From NCBI GenBank assembly GCA_027625915.1, contig JANTQA010000047.1:9610001-9674000 (forward strand): a stretch of DNA of 64,000 nucleotides, in the 5' to 3' direction. This DNA comes from Anaeramoeba flamelloides. Taxonomy: Eukaryota; Metamonada; Anaeramoebidae. Shown in pieces: positions 46,543 through 58,400 of the stretch. Position numbers and translations under genes: made by a program. Below the pieces are notes generated by a model. That model made no database searches and was not told the origin of the DNA. It saw only the letters and a program-made list of their open reading frames with translations. Position 1 is the stretch's first letter, and every line of letters begins with the position of its first letter.

Positions 46543-47781
46543 ATGGGTAAAAGAGTAAGAACTCAACGTAAAGGAAGTGGAACTGTTTTTAGAGCACACA
46601 CACATCATAGAAAAGGAGCAGCAAAACTTAGATCTTTAGATCGAGTCGAAAAAAGGGGTTATATCAGAGGTGTTGTTCACAACATTATCCACGATCCAGG
46701 TAGATCAGCACCACTTGCTGTTGTTCACTTCAAAAGTGTTCTTGGAAACAAAAAACAAAAAGAACTTTTTATTGCCACTGAAGGAATGTACTCAGGTCAA
46801 TTTATTTTCTGTGGAAAAACTGGTATGCTACTTTTTCTTTGTTTCTTTTTCTAATTCAAATTTTTTTTTACTTTTTTTTGCTTTTTAGTTTTTTTTCTTT
46901 TTTCTTTCTTTTTTTTTTGAAAAAACAAAAAAAACAAATTTGCTTTTCAAAATTTTTTTTTGTTGGGTGATTTTCCTTCAAATTTTATTTTAGAATTTGA
47001 TAAAAAAACAATTACCAAAATTAAATTCCTTTATTGTGAAAATTTAAACCCACATTTTACTAAAAAAACAAAACAAAATCAAAAAATAAATCTCAAAACA
47101 AAAACAAAAACAAACACTTTTGGAAAATTCTAATTAGCTCGTCTTGAACCAGGTAACACTTTACCAATCGGTGTATTACCAGAAGGTACAATTATCTGTA
47201 ATGTCGAAGGAAGAATGGGAGACAGAGGTAAAATTGCAAGATGTTCAGGAAACTACGCCACTGTCATTGGACACAAACCTGAAGAAGGAAAAACCAGAAT
47301 CAGACTACCATCTGGAACCAAAAAATTTGTTTCTTCAAAAGCTAGGTCTACAATTGGAATCGTTGCTGGCGGTGGAAGAGTTGACAAACCTTTACTTAAA
47401 GCAGGAAGAGCATATTTCAAAAATAAAGCTAAGAAAAATAGATGGCCAGTAGTTAGAGGTGTTGCTAAAAATGTAAGCCTTTTTTCTTTTTTCTTTTTCT
47501 CATTTTTTTTTGCTTTTATTTTTTTTTTTTTTTTTTGTGTGGTTATTTATTTGAGTTGAGTGTGTTTATAATTAATTTTTATCTCCAATTGAAATTTCCT
47601 TTCTTTTTTTTTTTTAATTTAAATTTCTTAATAGCCCGTTGAACATCCACATGGTGGTGGTAATCATCAACATATTGGTCACCCATCAACAATCAGTAGA
47701 TTTGCATCAATTGGTCAGAAAGTTGGTTTAATTTCTGCTAGAAGAACTGGTCGAAGATCTGGTGCTTCCAAAAAAAAATAA
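46543..47781 (+). CDS. RPL8: cytosolic large-subunit ribosomal protein uL2 (L8)
   Basis: Three exons, 46543-46822, 47138-47472 and 47635-47781, with GT-AG introns of 315 and 162 nt (phases 1 and 0), give 253 residues. The protein is unmistakable: [20 protein letters not shown] at the start, [16 protein letters not shown] after the first splice, [21 protein letters not shown], and [20 protein letters not shown] in the last exon. The last segment holds the conserved His of the peptidyl-transferase-centre loop. uL2 is a universal 60S protein needed for subunit joining and peptide bond formation. Length equals that of other eukaryotic L8 proteins. Exons are visibly less AT-rich than the flanks, as expected for a highly expressed gene. 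The unspliced frame would add about ten hydrophobic residues, so splicing at GTATGC is clear. Confidence 0.97.
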
Positions 47782-49940
47782 TTTAGGGCTTACTTTCAAG
47801 TTCACTCTTTTTTTAATCCTTTTCTCTTATTAATTGAAAAAACATTTTTAACAAAAATTTTTTTTTTTTTTTACAGATCCAAATCAAATGAATAATTAAA
47901 AGAAAGAGGAATAGAATTCGCACTACCCACATACACAACCTATTTTTATTATTTTTTTTTTTCATTTTGTTTTGAAAACAAGCCTTCTTCCCACAAAAAG
48001 TAATTTGCAAAAACGAATGTGCATTGAGATCTTTTTTTAAGGTTCTTGAATAACTTTATTTGATAAATAAAAATCAGTTTTTCACAAAAACTTTAATTTG
48101 GTTCTTAGCAAAAAAATATATTGTGTGAATTAATTAGGCTGTTACCCTCTGTTTTTTTTTTGTTTTGTTATAATTGTTGGGTTACCATAGAATCATTTTA
48201 TCCTCAGAAAAAAATTTTTGAAAAATAAAAGAATTAGAATAACTATTGTGGAAAAAAATTGGGATGAGGAAAAAAAGTGGAACAATTATTTTAAGAAAAA
48301 TAAAAACTGTAATTACCAATCTAAGTAAAACTGATCAAATCCAACTGAATTTTTTGAAGATAATAAGAACCCAAATGTAGATTAACAATTTTCAAGAAGT
48401 ATAATATCTAACAGATTTTCTTCATTTCAATTACATCAAGATCCTTCAAATAGAATGTCTTATAAATAAAATACTTTATAATTGATTGTAAAAAGTGGCA
48501 AAAATGAAGTAAAAAGTACATTTTTTAGACAATTCATATGTTGCTAAAATTACGACTTTCAGAGATATAAGCCTTAATATTGTATCTGAATTATTTTGTG
48601 AGCCTTTGAGAAAAACTTGATTCTTGTAAAGATAAAATAATTGTGCAAATGACTGATTTCTTTTTTTCCATTTTTCATTGTGAATCTTAATAGAACCTGA
48701 AAAATTTATTTTTTTAAAAATAGAAATTATTTAGGGTTCCTTTACAATTTTTCCGATAATTTTTATATTATTTTGAAAAAAAAAAATTAATATATTATTA
48801 TTATTGAAGAAGTAAAAATTACACATTAAATGACCATTTCACGTAAATTTCACAAAAGAAAACTGAAGCACAAAATTATATATTTCAAGGTAATTCATTG
48901 GAAGAACATAATAAAAATTTTTTATGACTAAAAAGAGCCATATATAAAAATAAAAAAAAATCAATTTAAATATAGTTTATAATAATCAAATGACAAAAAA
49001 AAAAAAAAAAGTGCAATAATGGTTAATAAATAACATCCGAAATTATGACCAAAAGGATTTTGGTTAATTCAGTTTGTTTGATAATTGGTTATGTGTGTTC
49101 ATTTGTGGATTCCTGATTTAATTATTGTAATTTCTTTTTTCTTTTTAATCTCATTTACTATCTACCTTTATAATTTCTAAAATTTAAATTTTACTTTTTT
49201 TTTATTTTCAATTTACCTTTACTATCATGTTGTGATGTCTCATTTTTCGTTAAAAACCACTTAATATTTTTCTTTGGTGACTCTTCTTCTCTCTGGAATG
49301 AAAGAAAAGAGAAAAGTATTGTAAAAAAATAAAAAAAAAAAAAAAATTGTAAAAACTTTATAAAATGTTAAAATTATAAAACTTAATATCAAAATTATTT
49401 GAAAATTATCATTCTTTATAATTTTTTTTCTCCTACAAAAATATGAGTGTTTGAAAAATAAACTATTTTGATACTTTCTGATAAAATATAATTTCAATCA
49501 CTTCCAAAATCAATCAAAATCATATTATTATAAAATATCTCTAAATAATCACACCAATCTGAATTTTAGTTGAATAATTTATATAATTTTGGTTTTAAAT
49601 CAGTTCTTTAAAATTATTGATAAAATCATAAATTTGATAATAAAAATAAATTTAAAAAAAAAAAAATAATTTATTTTTATTTTTTTTTTAATAAGAAGAG
49701 GCGTGATTCAACAAACATCCACCTCACTGGAATTACACCAAATATTCAATTTATTAAACTTTTCTATATGATATACAATCTGGATCTAATTATAACTCAT
49801 CGAAAAACTGCTATATATATATATAAAAGAAATAATTTATTTTTTAAAAAGACTAGAAAAAGAGAAAAAAAAAAAAAAAAACAAATAAAAGAGATTAAAA
49901 AAATAGTAATAAAGTATAAAACTTAATTTTTATCTAAACC
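47782..49940. other. AT-rich intergenic spacer
   Basis: 3' region of the uL2 gene and then A/T spacer; no gene or repeat of the families above recognised. Confidence 0.4.
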
Positions 49941-50494
49941 CCATTTTACTCAGATGGGCCCAACCAAAAATGAAAAATTCACATTTTTTTAAGAATCAAC
50001 CAAACTAAGATTGTTCGAAATAAGAGAAATAATGAAATTCCAATTTGAGTTTACATTCTTTAAGAAATACTAGAAAAATCCATAAAGTCCAAAAAAAAAA
50101 AAATGTTAAAAATTGTTGGTTCAACGTTTATGGAAGGTCTTATTCAAAATTTCTTAATTTCTCTTAGAAAATTTAGAATTGTTGACATATGATTTTTTAA
50201 TTGAAAATGTATGAATTTTGAAAGGATACACAACAACTCACTTTTCTTAATATTAATTTGGAGTTTCAAACATTTTTTTTTTCAAAGATAATTTTAAAAA
50301 AAAATAAAAAAGAAAAGAAGAAAAAAAAAAAAAAAAGAAAGCAAAAAGCAAAAAACAAAAAAAAAAAGATTTATAAAATGATAAAAAATGATTTGATTTA
50401 AAAACTAAAAATTTAATTTGAGAAGAATAATGGATTAAACGCATAGGATATGTTCTATTTCTTCAATAAAACTAGACCCCTTTGACTTAAAAAG
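49941..50494 (-). mobile_element. family C DNA transposon, copy 2
   Basis: Reverse copy of 62664-63210 and 11467-12008. Ends: ACTCAGATGGGCCCAACC at the left, and ACTAGACCCCTTTGACTTAA at the right. Interior words AATGAAAAATTCACATTTTT, AAGAATCAACCAAAC and TAGGATATGTTCTATTTCTTC have partners in both other copies. Confidence 0.75.
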
Positions 50495-52484
50495 ATTTTA
50501 TGTTTATATAGTGATACCTTAAATGGATTTTTGGTTGTTATTTCATGTTCATTTTGTTGAAATTTTCGAGATCATTGCAGTTATAACCATACGTTTATAA
50601 AATATCTGAAGGAGATAGTTGATCACCAAACACTGAATTTTATCTTAATCACAATGTTTAAATCCCAAAACATAGTAATCTGATATAAGAAGAAGATAAA
50701 TGGTCATTTTCTTTTCTCTTCTTCAACATGTTAATCATAAATTACAAGCACACAGTGAATTATTTTTCTTCTTCTCAACATTTTTAACCCCCCCCCAAAA
50801 AAAAAAAAAAAAAAAAAAAAAACGCCAAAACAAAAAAAGAAATAGAAGAATAACAAAAAAATGATTTGCAAAAATATCAAAACAAAACAAAACAAAAAAA
50901 TTTTCCACATAAACAACAACAACCCATTAAAAATTAAAGTCAGCCCCCAGCTATTTTTATTTTTATTTAATATTTGAAAATAATACTTATCAAATTTACA
51001 TCGGAATTCGATAAATATCATTATTATACCCCAAATAATACATAAAATAATAATAAAGCTATGATTCAAAATGAATTTTTTCAAAAATCAGATCAAATTC
51101 AAGAATTTTCAATATTGCATCTTTACACTAAATTATACCAAATCAGCAAGTTACTCATATTATTATTAAAATTAAAAAACAACATTTAAATTATTTAAAA
51201 ATTTTAAAGGTTTTTAAAATTATTTTGTATATTTTATTTTTATCACATAATATTTGATCTTTTTTTCAAAAAAATTTTTTATTAAATACATTTGAATTTA
51301 ATATTAAAACTTACCTCTGAAATTAAATTTATTTTCTTGATATCAATAGGAGCTTGGGGATTAAAATTTACAATGATTAAATCTAAGTGATTATTTTATT
51401 GATACTTTAAAAAATTATCAAGAATTTCCAATAAATTATTAATAACAAAAATTCCAATTATGCTATAAAAACGGGTTTATATTAGTTTTTTTTTTTCTTT
51501 TTCTTTCTTTTTTTAGAGTTTAATTTTATGTTCAAGAAGGGGGGTAATAATAATTATTTTAATTATGCACAGATACAAATCAACAGATATTTATAGAATA
51601 AGAACTAAATCCAGAGAAGTAAATATTTGATATTAAATATTAAATATTTTACTTTCAACTATTTTTGGATGACTTTTTGGGATCACAAGCTATTTTAAAC
51701 AAAGTGAATAAGATTTTTTTTTTATTTTTCAAATAATATTCTCTACTTGCATCGATTGAGTTGTAGATTGTTAATATCAAATTAAGGTAAATATCCAAAC
51801 TAATAAAATATACACTATTTGAGTAAAATCGCAAAAAAAAACTATTTATAAAAAATCCACTTCTTTTCTACAAAAAGATCAGAATAAAATGAAAGATCAT
51901 AATTATAATATGTTAAGTGCTAAACACATTAATTAAGCAATAAAATGAGTCGATAAATTTTTTATTCTATTTCTTATTCTGTTATTATTTAATATCTTAA
52001 AAAATAATATAATTTATAATGATCAAAAAGAAAAACAAATAGTGGGTATTTTCAAAAAAAAAAAAAATTGTTTAAAATTATTGTGGCTTTGTTTATAAAC
52101 TGAATTAAAAACAAAAGTTTACATGCTCAATGATTAGATCTATTATTTATAATTGATAATTATAAAATATTTTTTTGTGAAAAATATTTTAATATTGTGT
52201 TTTTTTTTATTCTTAAGAAATATAAAAACTAATCTCAAAAGAAAGAAAAAATTAAAGAAATTGAAAAATATCGAACAGTGCAAAAAATCTTTATTAACGA
52301 TAATAAAGTATAAAATATTTATCATTTTTTTATATTAAAAATGAAAAATACAAAAGGTATGTTCTATAATTCTTTTGAAAGTGCATGTTTGTATATAAAT
52401 ATAATTTAGATTTGTTCTAATCGAGAGCAAATTTAGATTAAATTACAATACTCTCATTTAGAATTATTTAAAATTAAGAATTAA
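50495..52484. other. spacer downstream of the SAPS gene
   Basis: AT-rich. A homopolymer junction of nine or ten C followed by about 30 A lies at about 50788-50822. No gene recognised. Confidence 0.4.
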
Positions 52485-55400
52485 TTAATTTTCTGAAACT
52501 AGTTTTACATTTTTATCATTGGTATCTTCGTTTGAGAGATTTTTTTCTAATTCTTTTGAAGATTCTAGGGTGGATTCTTCACTTTCAGTTCCGTTTTCAT
52601 TCTCAATTTCATTCTCAATTTCATTCTCAATTTCATTTTCAATTTCATTTTCAATTTCATTTTCAATTTCATTTTCAATTTCATTTTCAATTTCATTTTC
52701 AATTTCATTTTCAATTTCATTTTCAATTTCAATTTTATTATCATTTTCATTTTTATTTTCTTCTTCTTTCTTCTGATTTATTTCTTCTTTATCATTATCA
52801 TCACCACCATCCTCGTCTTTGTCATTGTTCTTGTCATCATCGTCATCATCGTCGTCAGATGATGATGTTGATGAACTCGAAAAATCATCAGAATCCTTCT
52901 TTTTTGTTCCAGAACCTTTTCCATTAACACTATTTCTAATTCTATAATTGTCATCAAATGCAAAGGTTTTGGTTTCTGCTAACCAAGAAGGTGTTTCATC
53001 GGAATCATCGGAATCGTCCTATTGTTATTTTTTAAGAATTAATTTTAATATCCAGATATTAAAATTATTTATAAAAAGATAATTTAGTTATTTTTAAAGG
53101 CTAATTCCTTTTTATTTTTTAAATTTCACAAAACTCATATTTTGAATATCAAAGATTTGGGTATTTTAAAGATTATTAAATCAAAAATTCTGAAGAAAAA
53201 TATTTTTATCGTTTCATATTATTTCAAGCTTTCGTTTGATAATACCTTAAAGATTTTGATTTTTTTTTCTTTGTTTGTTTTTCTTTATGTTCAACCCAAT
53301 AAATGTTTACAATTTTTAAGAAAATCTATTGATTAATTAGTTTTCTTTTAGACATATATCAACAATTCTTTGATGTGTATTATTCTTCTTATTTCTTATT
53401 TGTTCTTCAAAGGTCAATTATATATAAAATAATTGATATTTGAAAAAAAATGTTGGGCCCCTTTGACTGAAACAGAGTTTATTAATAAAAAATAATTTTA
53501 AAAATTTAGATATTAGGGAAAACCTAACTTCGTTTTTTTTTATTTAAAGAAATAAAAAGAAAATTTTTAGAATCACAAAAAACCTAACCGCAATTTTCCA
53601 GAATTTCTGAAAGAATAGAGAAAAATCTTTGATTATAGGCAATTCTTTTAAATTCCAGAAAAATAACTGCGCTTTTCCAAAATTCAAAAGAATATCGAAA
53701 AATCAAATATTTTACTCTTTTCTTTTATATTCTGGAAAAGCTATCGATTTTCTTGAGGTTTTCTATTTTATTCTCAAAATCTTTTATTTTACTTAAGGGA
53801 TTAGCGTCACCATAGATTTACCAATCATTAAAGTATGTTGTAATTGGGTGTAAATGGTATTAGTGCACTATGGCTCAAATAGCTCTAAAAAATCTATTAT
53901 AAATCTTATTGCACAATAAATTATTACATTTTTTACTAATGATCACTATTAAAAATGTTTCATTTTGAAAAAAATTTTTTTAATTCCTTTTCCAAATCTA
54001 AAAATAGAAACCCAAAATACAGTATTCTGGTATTTAATAATTTAGATTTAGAACTTTCAAAAGTATCTATTTTTATAATTTTTGAATTTCAAAGATTAAC
54101 TCAATAATCATCAACATAAAAGCCCAAAGACTGATTATTTTTGTTTGTTTTTGATAAAGGTACTTGTAGCATCAATATATTTGCATGATTTGAGAAATAA
54201 TTGGTCAAAAAAATTTATTCGTTAATTATTTAATTTTTAAAAAAAAATGAATTTTTTAGTAACTAATCTACATTTCGCCACAAATTTAAGAAAGATATTT
54301 TGTGACTTTGTAGTATGAATATTGATAATTCAACCTTTAAATTTATGGCGAAATGCAGATTTTATTCTGAAATTGTTGAGTTTTTTACTGATAAATAGAT
54401 CATTTTTAATTGATGAGATCAACAAATATTACTACTTGACTAATCGATTTTTTAGAGACATTTGAACCAGGTAGCACTAATGTTGTTAGACCCAATAACA
54501 ACATACTTTGTTCCTAGGCTTCTCCTTGGTAGACGCTAATCCCTTAATTCTTTCAAATTTTGGAAAACCTAACTTGAAGTGCCGTCAAGTGCTGAGAGTG
54601 CCCCGCTTTTCCATAATTCAAAAAAATAGAGAAAAATCTAAGATTTTACTCGATTCTTTTAAATTATGGAAAAGCTAACGGCGGTTTTCTTGAGGTTTTA
54701 TGTTGTATTTGTAAAGTGTTCTAGGTTTTTTTTTGTGGTTTTCTATTTTATTTGGAAAATCTATTGATTTTAGTTAGGCTTTTTTGAGTTTTCTATTTAT
54801 TTGTGAAGTGTTCTAGGTTTTTTTGAGGTTTTCTTTTTTATTCTTGAAGTGTTCTAGGTTTTTTTTACTTTCTGGAATAAACAGAAAATTTATTAAAATT
54901 TTCGGTTTATTTCAAAAAGTAAAAAAAAACTAACGAAAATCTATTGATTTTCCAAATAAACAGAAAACTCAAGAAAAGCTAACGGCGTTTTTTTTTTTAA
55001 TTTGAGAAATAAACTGAAAATTTAATAAAATTTCGGTTTATTTCTCAAATTAAAAAAAACTGAACGACAAGAAGAGGGAATTAATTTTCTCCCTTCATAA
55101 TAAAAAAAGATTTTAATAAGAGAAACTTTTGTAACTATGAATGGTAATTTTTTTTATTCAATTGTAGGGTGTATTTATTTATAAAAATTTTCTTGGAAGT
55201 AATGTTTATTCCAACTCAATTTGTTTTACAAAACCGCAAAAATCTCAGAAATTTCATAAACTGCAATAATAACAAAAATCGAATATTTCAAAGAAATCAC
55301 AGAAACCACAGAAACTACAGAAACCACACAAGTCACAGAAATGATTACAAATCCAATAAAAATGTTTTTTTTTTGAAATAAAATTAATTATTGTCAAAAA

Positions 55401-58400
55401 AAATATTTAAAAAAATTAAAGTAATAAAAACAAAAAATAAATAAAATAAAACCGAATACGAAAAAAGTAATTACTTACGTCTTTAACAATTATTTCATCA
55501 TCAAAATTATTAAATATATCAAAGTCCTCATCTTCATCACTATCTTCATCACTATCATCAAAAAAAACATCATCGTTATCATCTAGGATATTTTGATTAA
55601 AAGAACTTTCTTCGGATAGCATTTGGAAACTTTTTTTAATTTCGCCAATTTTTTGTGATTGTACCTTGTTAACATCAGATAAAAACCCGTCTACGAATTT
55701 ATTCCAGCCCACAATTTGAATTAATTTTTCATTAAGGTTTGTATTCTTATCAGCAAAGGCAACTAATTTATTACATATTTGGAAAATATGAGTAAAGTTT
55801 CCTCTTTGGTATTCTTTATTAGTTTTTGATTCTTGATATTGCTCACAAATCGAAATCATTTTTTGTACAAATTTATAATCGACAATAATAAGATCAATTA
55901 ATTTAATAGAGGTGCCTTCAAGAATTAGAGTGATCATATCTCGAATATAATTATGCAAAAAATTATTCCATTTATATTGAAAAAATAGATCTAAAATTTT
56001 CTGTAATATTTTGTGTTCACAATACAACTCCTCGATTTTTTCTCTTGAGAAATAATACAAAATATGAAATAATTGAATCACCTTCAATCTTAGATGCCCG
56101 ACAGGCTCAATAAGATTTCCAAAAGACAGATCGATTGGAATTGTGTTGGTTGATGCTTCTAAAAGCTTTGCAAGCTTGGGAAAGTTTGCAAAAATTAAGT
56201 CTAACAAAGGATGTAATTTCTCATCAATATTTATTCTTTTTTCTTGTTTAATAAAAATTAAAAATTCAATCACAATCGAAAGTGAATTTTCAATTAAAGT
56301 ATTATTATTTGTTGTATCAAGTATACAGGAAAGTAATTTTCCACATATTTCTTGAGTTTCGAGTTGCACAATCAATGCTCTTTTATTTGATTCATTATAA
56401 AAAAAGTCTAAAAAGCATCTTGTTGCATTATCGTTTAACTATAGGGGTTGTTTTAAATATATTTTTTTTATTGTTTTGGTTTGGTTTGTCGCGAAAATTT
56501 TAATTTAAAAAGATTTTTGAAAAAAATAAATTAAATACAAATTTTAAATATGAAAGACATACCGCTCTTGGGTTTTCTTCTGATAATAAATTAATTAATT
56601 TTGGTAGTAGTTGTGTTGAAATAATAAACTATTTTTTTTTATTTGTTTTGGTTTTTGTTAAAGTTTTTTTTTTTGTTATTAGAGTGAGAATTAAAAGGTT
56701 TAAATTTGGAAAATTATAGGCTTTATTTTTTGTTCGAAATTTTTGGATGAAAAGAAGGAAAAAAAAAAAAAAAAAGTTGTTAAATTACATTATTAGTTTC
56801 TTCGATCAACTCCATATTTTCACATCCAATTAAAAGTTTTAAAATCACATCCTTGATTGCCGCTGCTTCAAGATGTAAAAATAATTTATCAATGACTTCT
56901 GGTTTAGATTTGAGGTAATTTAAGGTCTAGATGAAAAAATTGTTTTTAAATTAAATTATTTGTAATTAAATTTCGATAAGAAAGAAAAAAGAAAAAAAAG
57001 AAATAAATATTTTATTTTGAAGGGTGAAAAAAAAAAAGAAAAGAACAGAATCATATTTAATAATTTATAAAAAAATGTAATAAATTGTTTCTTTTTAATA
57101 ATTTGATGTTTTTTTTTTATTTTTTTATTCCATTAACCAGTGTTTGTAACAATAATAAAACAAAAACACCAGATGTCCGGCTTTATAAATTTTTTAATTT
57201 CTATATATATTTATATATATATTTAAGGTGTTTCCAAAAAAGTGGGTATTTTTTTTTACCTTTCATAAAAAATCATCTTTGTAAGTGAAATTATTCATTA
57301 ATTGACATTACCAAATTAAGTTTTATATTAATACCAATTGAATAAATGGGAAAGGCATTTATTTCAAAATAAAATATGCTTGATGAAATATTTCTAAAAA
57401 ATGAGAAAAAAAAAATAAATAGTACTTTTTTTTGGAGAAAACAATGTACGACCAATTTCAATAAAAAACTGGAAATATGGAAAGAGTACAAATGATTTTT
57501 TAAACAATAAAATGTAGTTATATGTTTTTAATTATATTGTAAATTTTGTTGAGATTATACAGGTTATGAAAATGTATTTTTTTCGATCAAAAAGAAAATA
57601 ATCAACACCAATTTTCACCCTAAAAAAATATCAGATAAAATCGAGATCAGAAAATTTAATATCTTTTATTTATGTAATACAATACTAAGAAACAAATTGA
57701 ATTATTATAAAGAATCTATAAATGGTGGTTAATGATTTTGTATGTTTAAATACTTTTTTGAAGATTGGGTTTAAAAGATATATTTTAAAATAAATTTGCC
57801 ACACTTTATTGGAAATAGCTTATAAGGCTTGTCTATTTTTTTTTTATTATTATAAATTTTCCTTAATTATTAATGAGTTTTACAAGTATTAATGTTAAAT
57901 TTTTATTTGAATTTTTTTTTATTTCATTTTTAATATTATTTTTTATTTTATATATAAATATCAAATTTAAGAATATAATAAAGCATTTCCAAAAAAAGTG
58001 GGAAATTTTTTGTTTTTGTAAAATTTCAAATAATATTATATTTTTGAAAGTATTTCTATTTGATAAATTGGTATTACCAAATTAAGATAAATATTAATAC
58101 CGATTAAATTTGCAAATATGATATTTATTTCAAAATAATTTCATCCTTATATTTCCAAAAAATGAAAAAAAAATAGCAGGTTTTTTTGCACAAAACAATC
58201 CACGGATAATTTCAATAAAAAAATGGACAATAATTAAGGGCACAAAGGATTTTTTAAACAATAAAATCTATCTATAAGTTTTTCGATTTTAATTCTCTTG
58301 GGAAATTTTCTCGACATTAAACCTCTTTGAAAAACAATTTTTTAGATCAAAAAGAAAAAAAATAATCACCACTTTTCACCCTTATAAAATAATATAATAA

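Larger units (their letters stand above)
53019..55478 (-). other. 2.46-kb intron 7 of the SAPS gene
   Basis: Donor GAC|GTAAGT (55479/55478), acceptor AACAATAG|GAC (53019/53018), phase 0. Contents: a family C end fragment (53455-53480), hairpin cluster pieces 4 and 5, and element I between them. Confidence 0.8.

Noticed and set aside
52532-52927. Long open frame of His-Phe-Gln-Phe repeats on the + strand
   Set aside because: It is the complement of the 12-bp coding repeat of the SAPS gene; all frames are open there. The SAPS frame is supported by splicing and homology.
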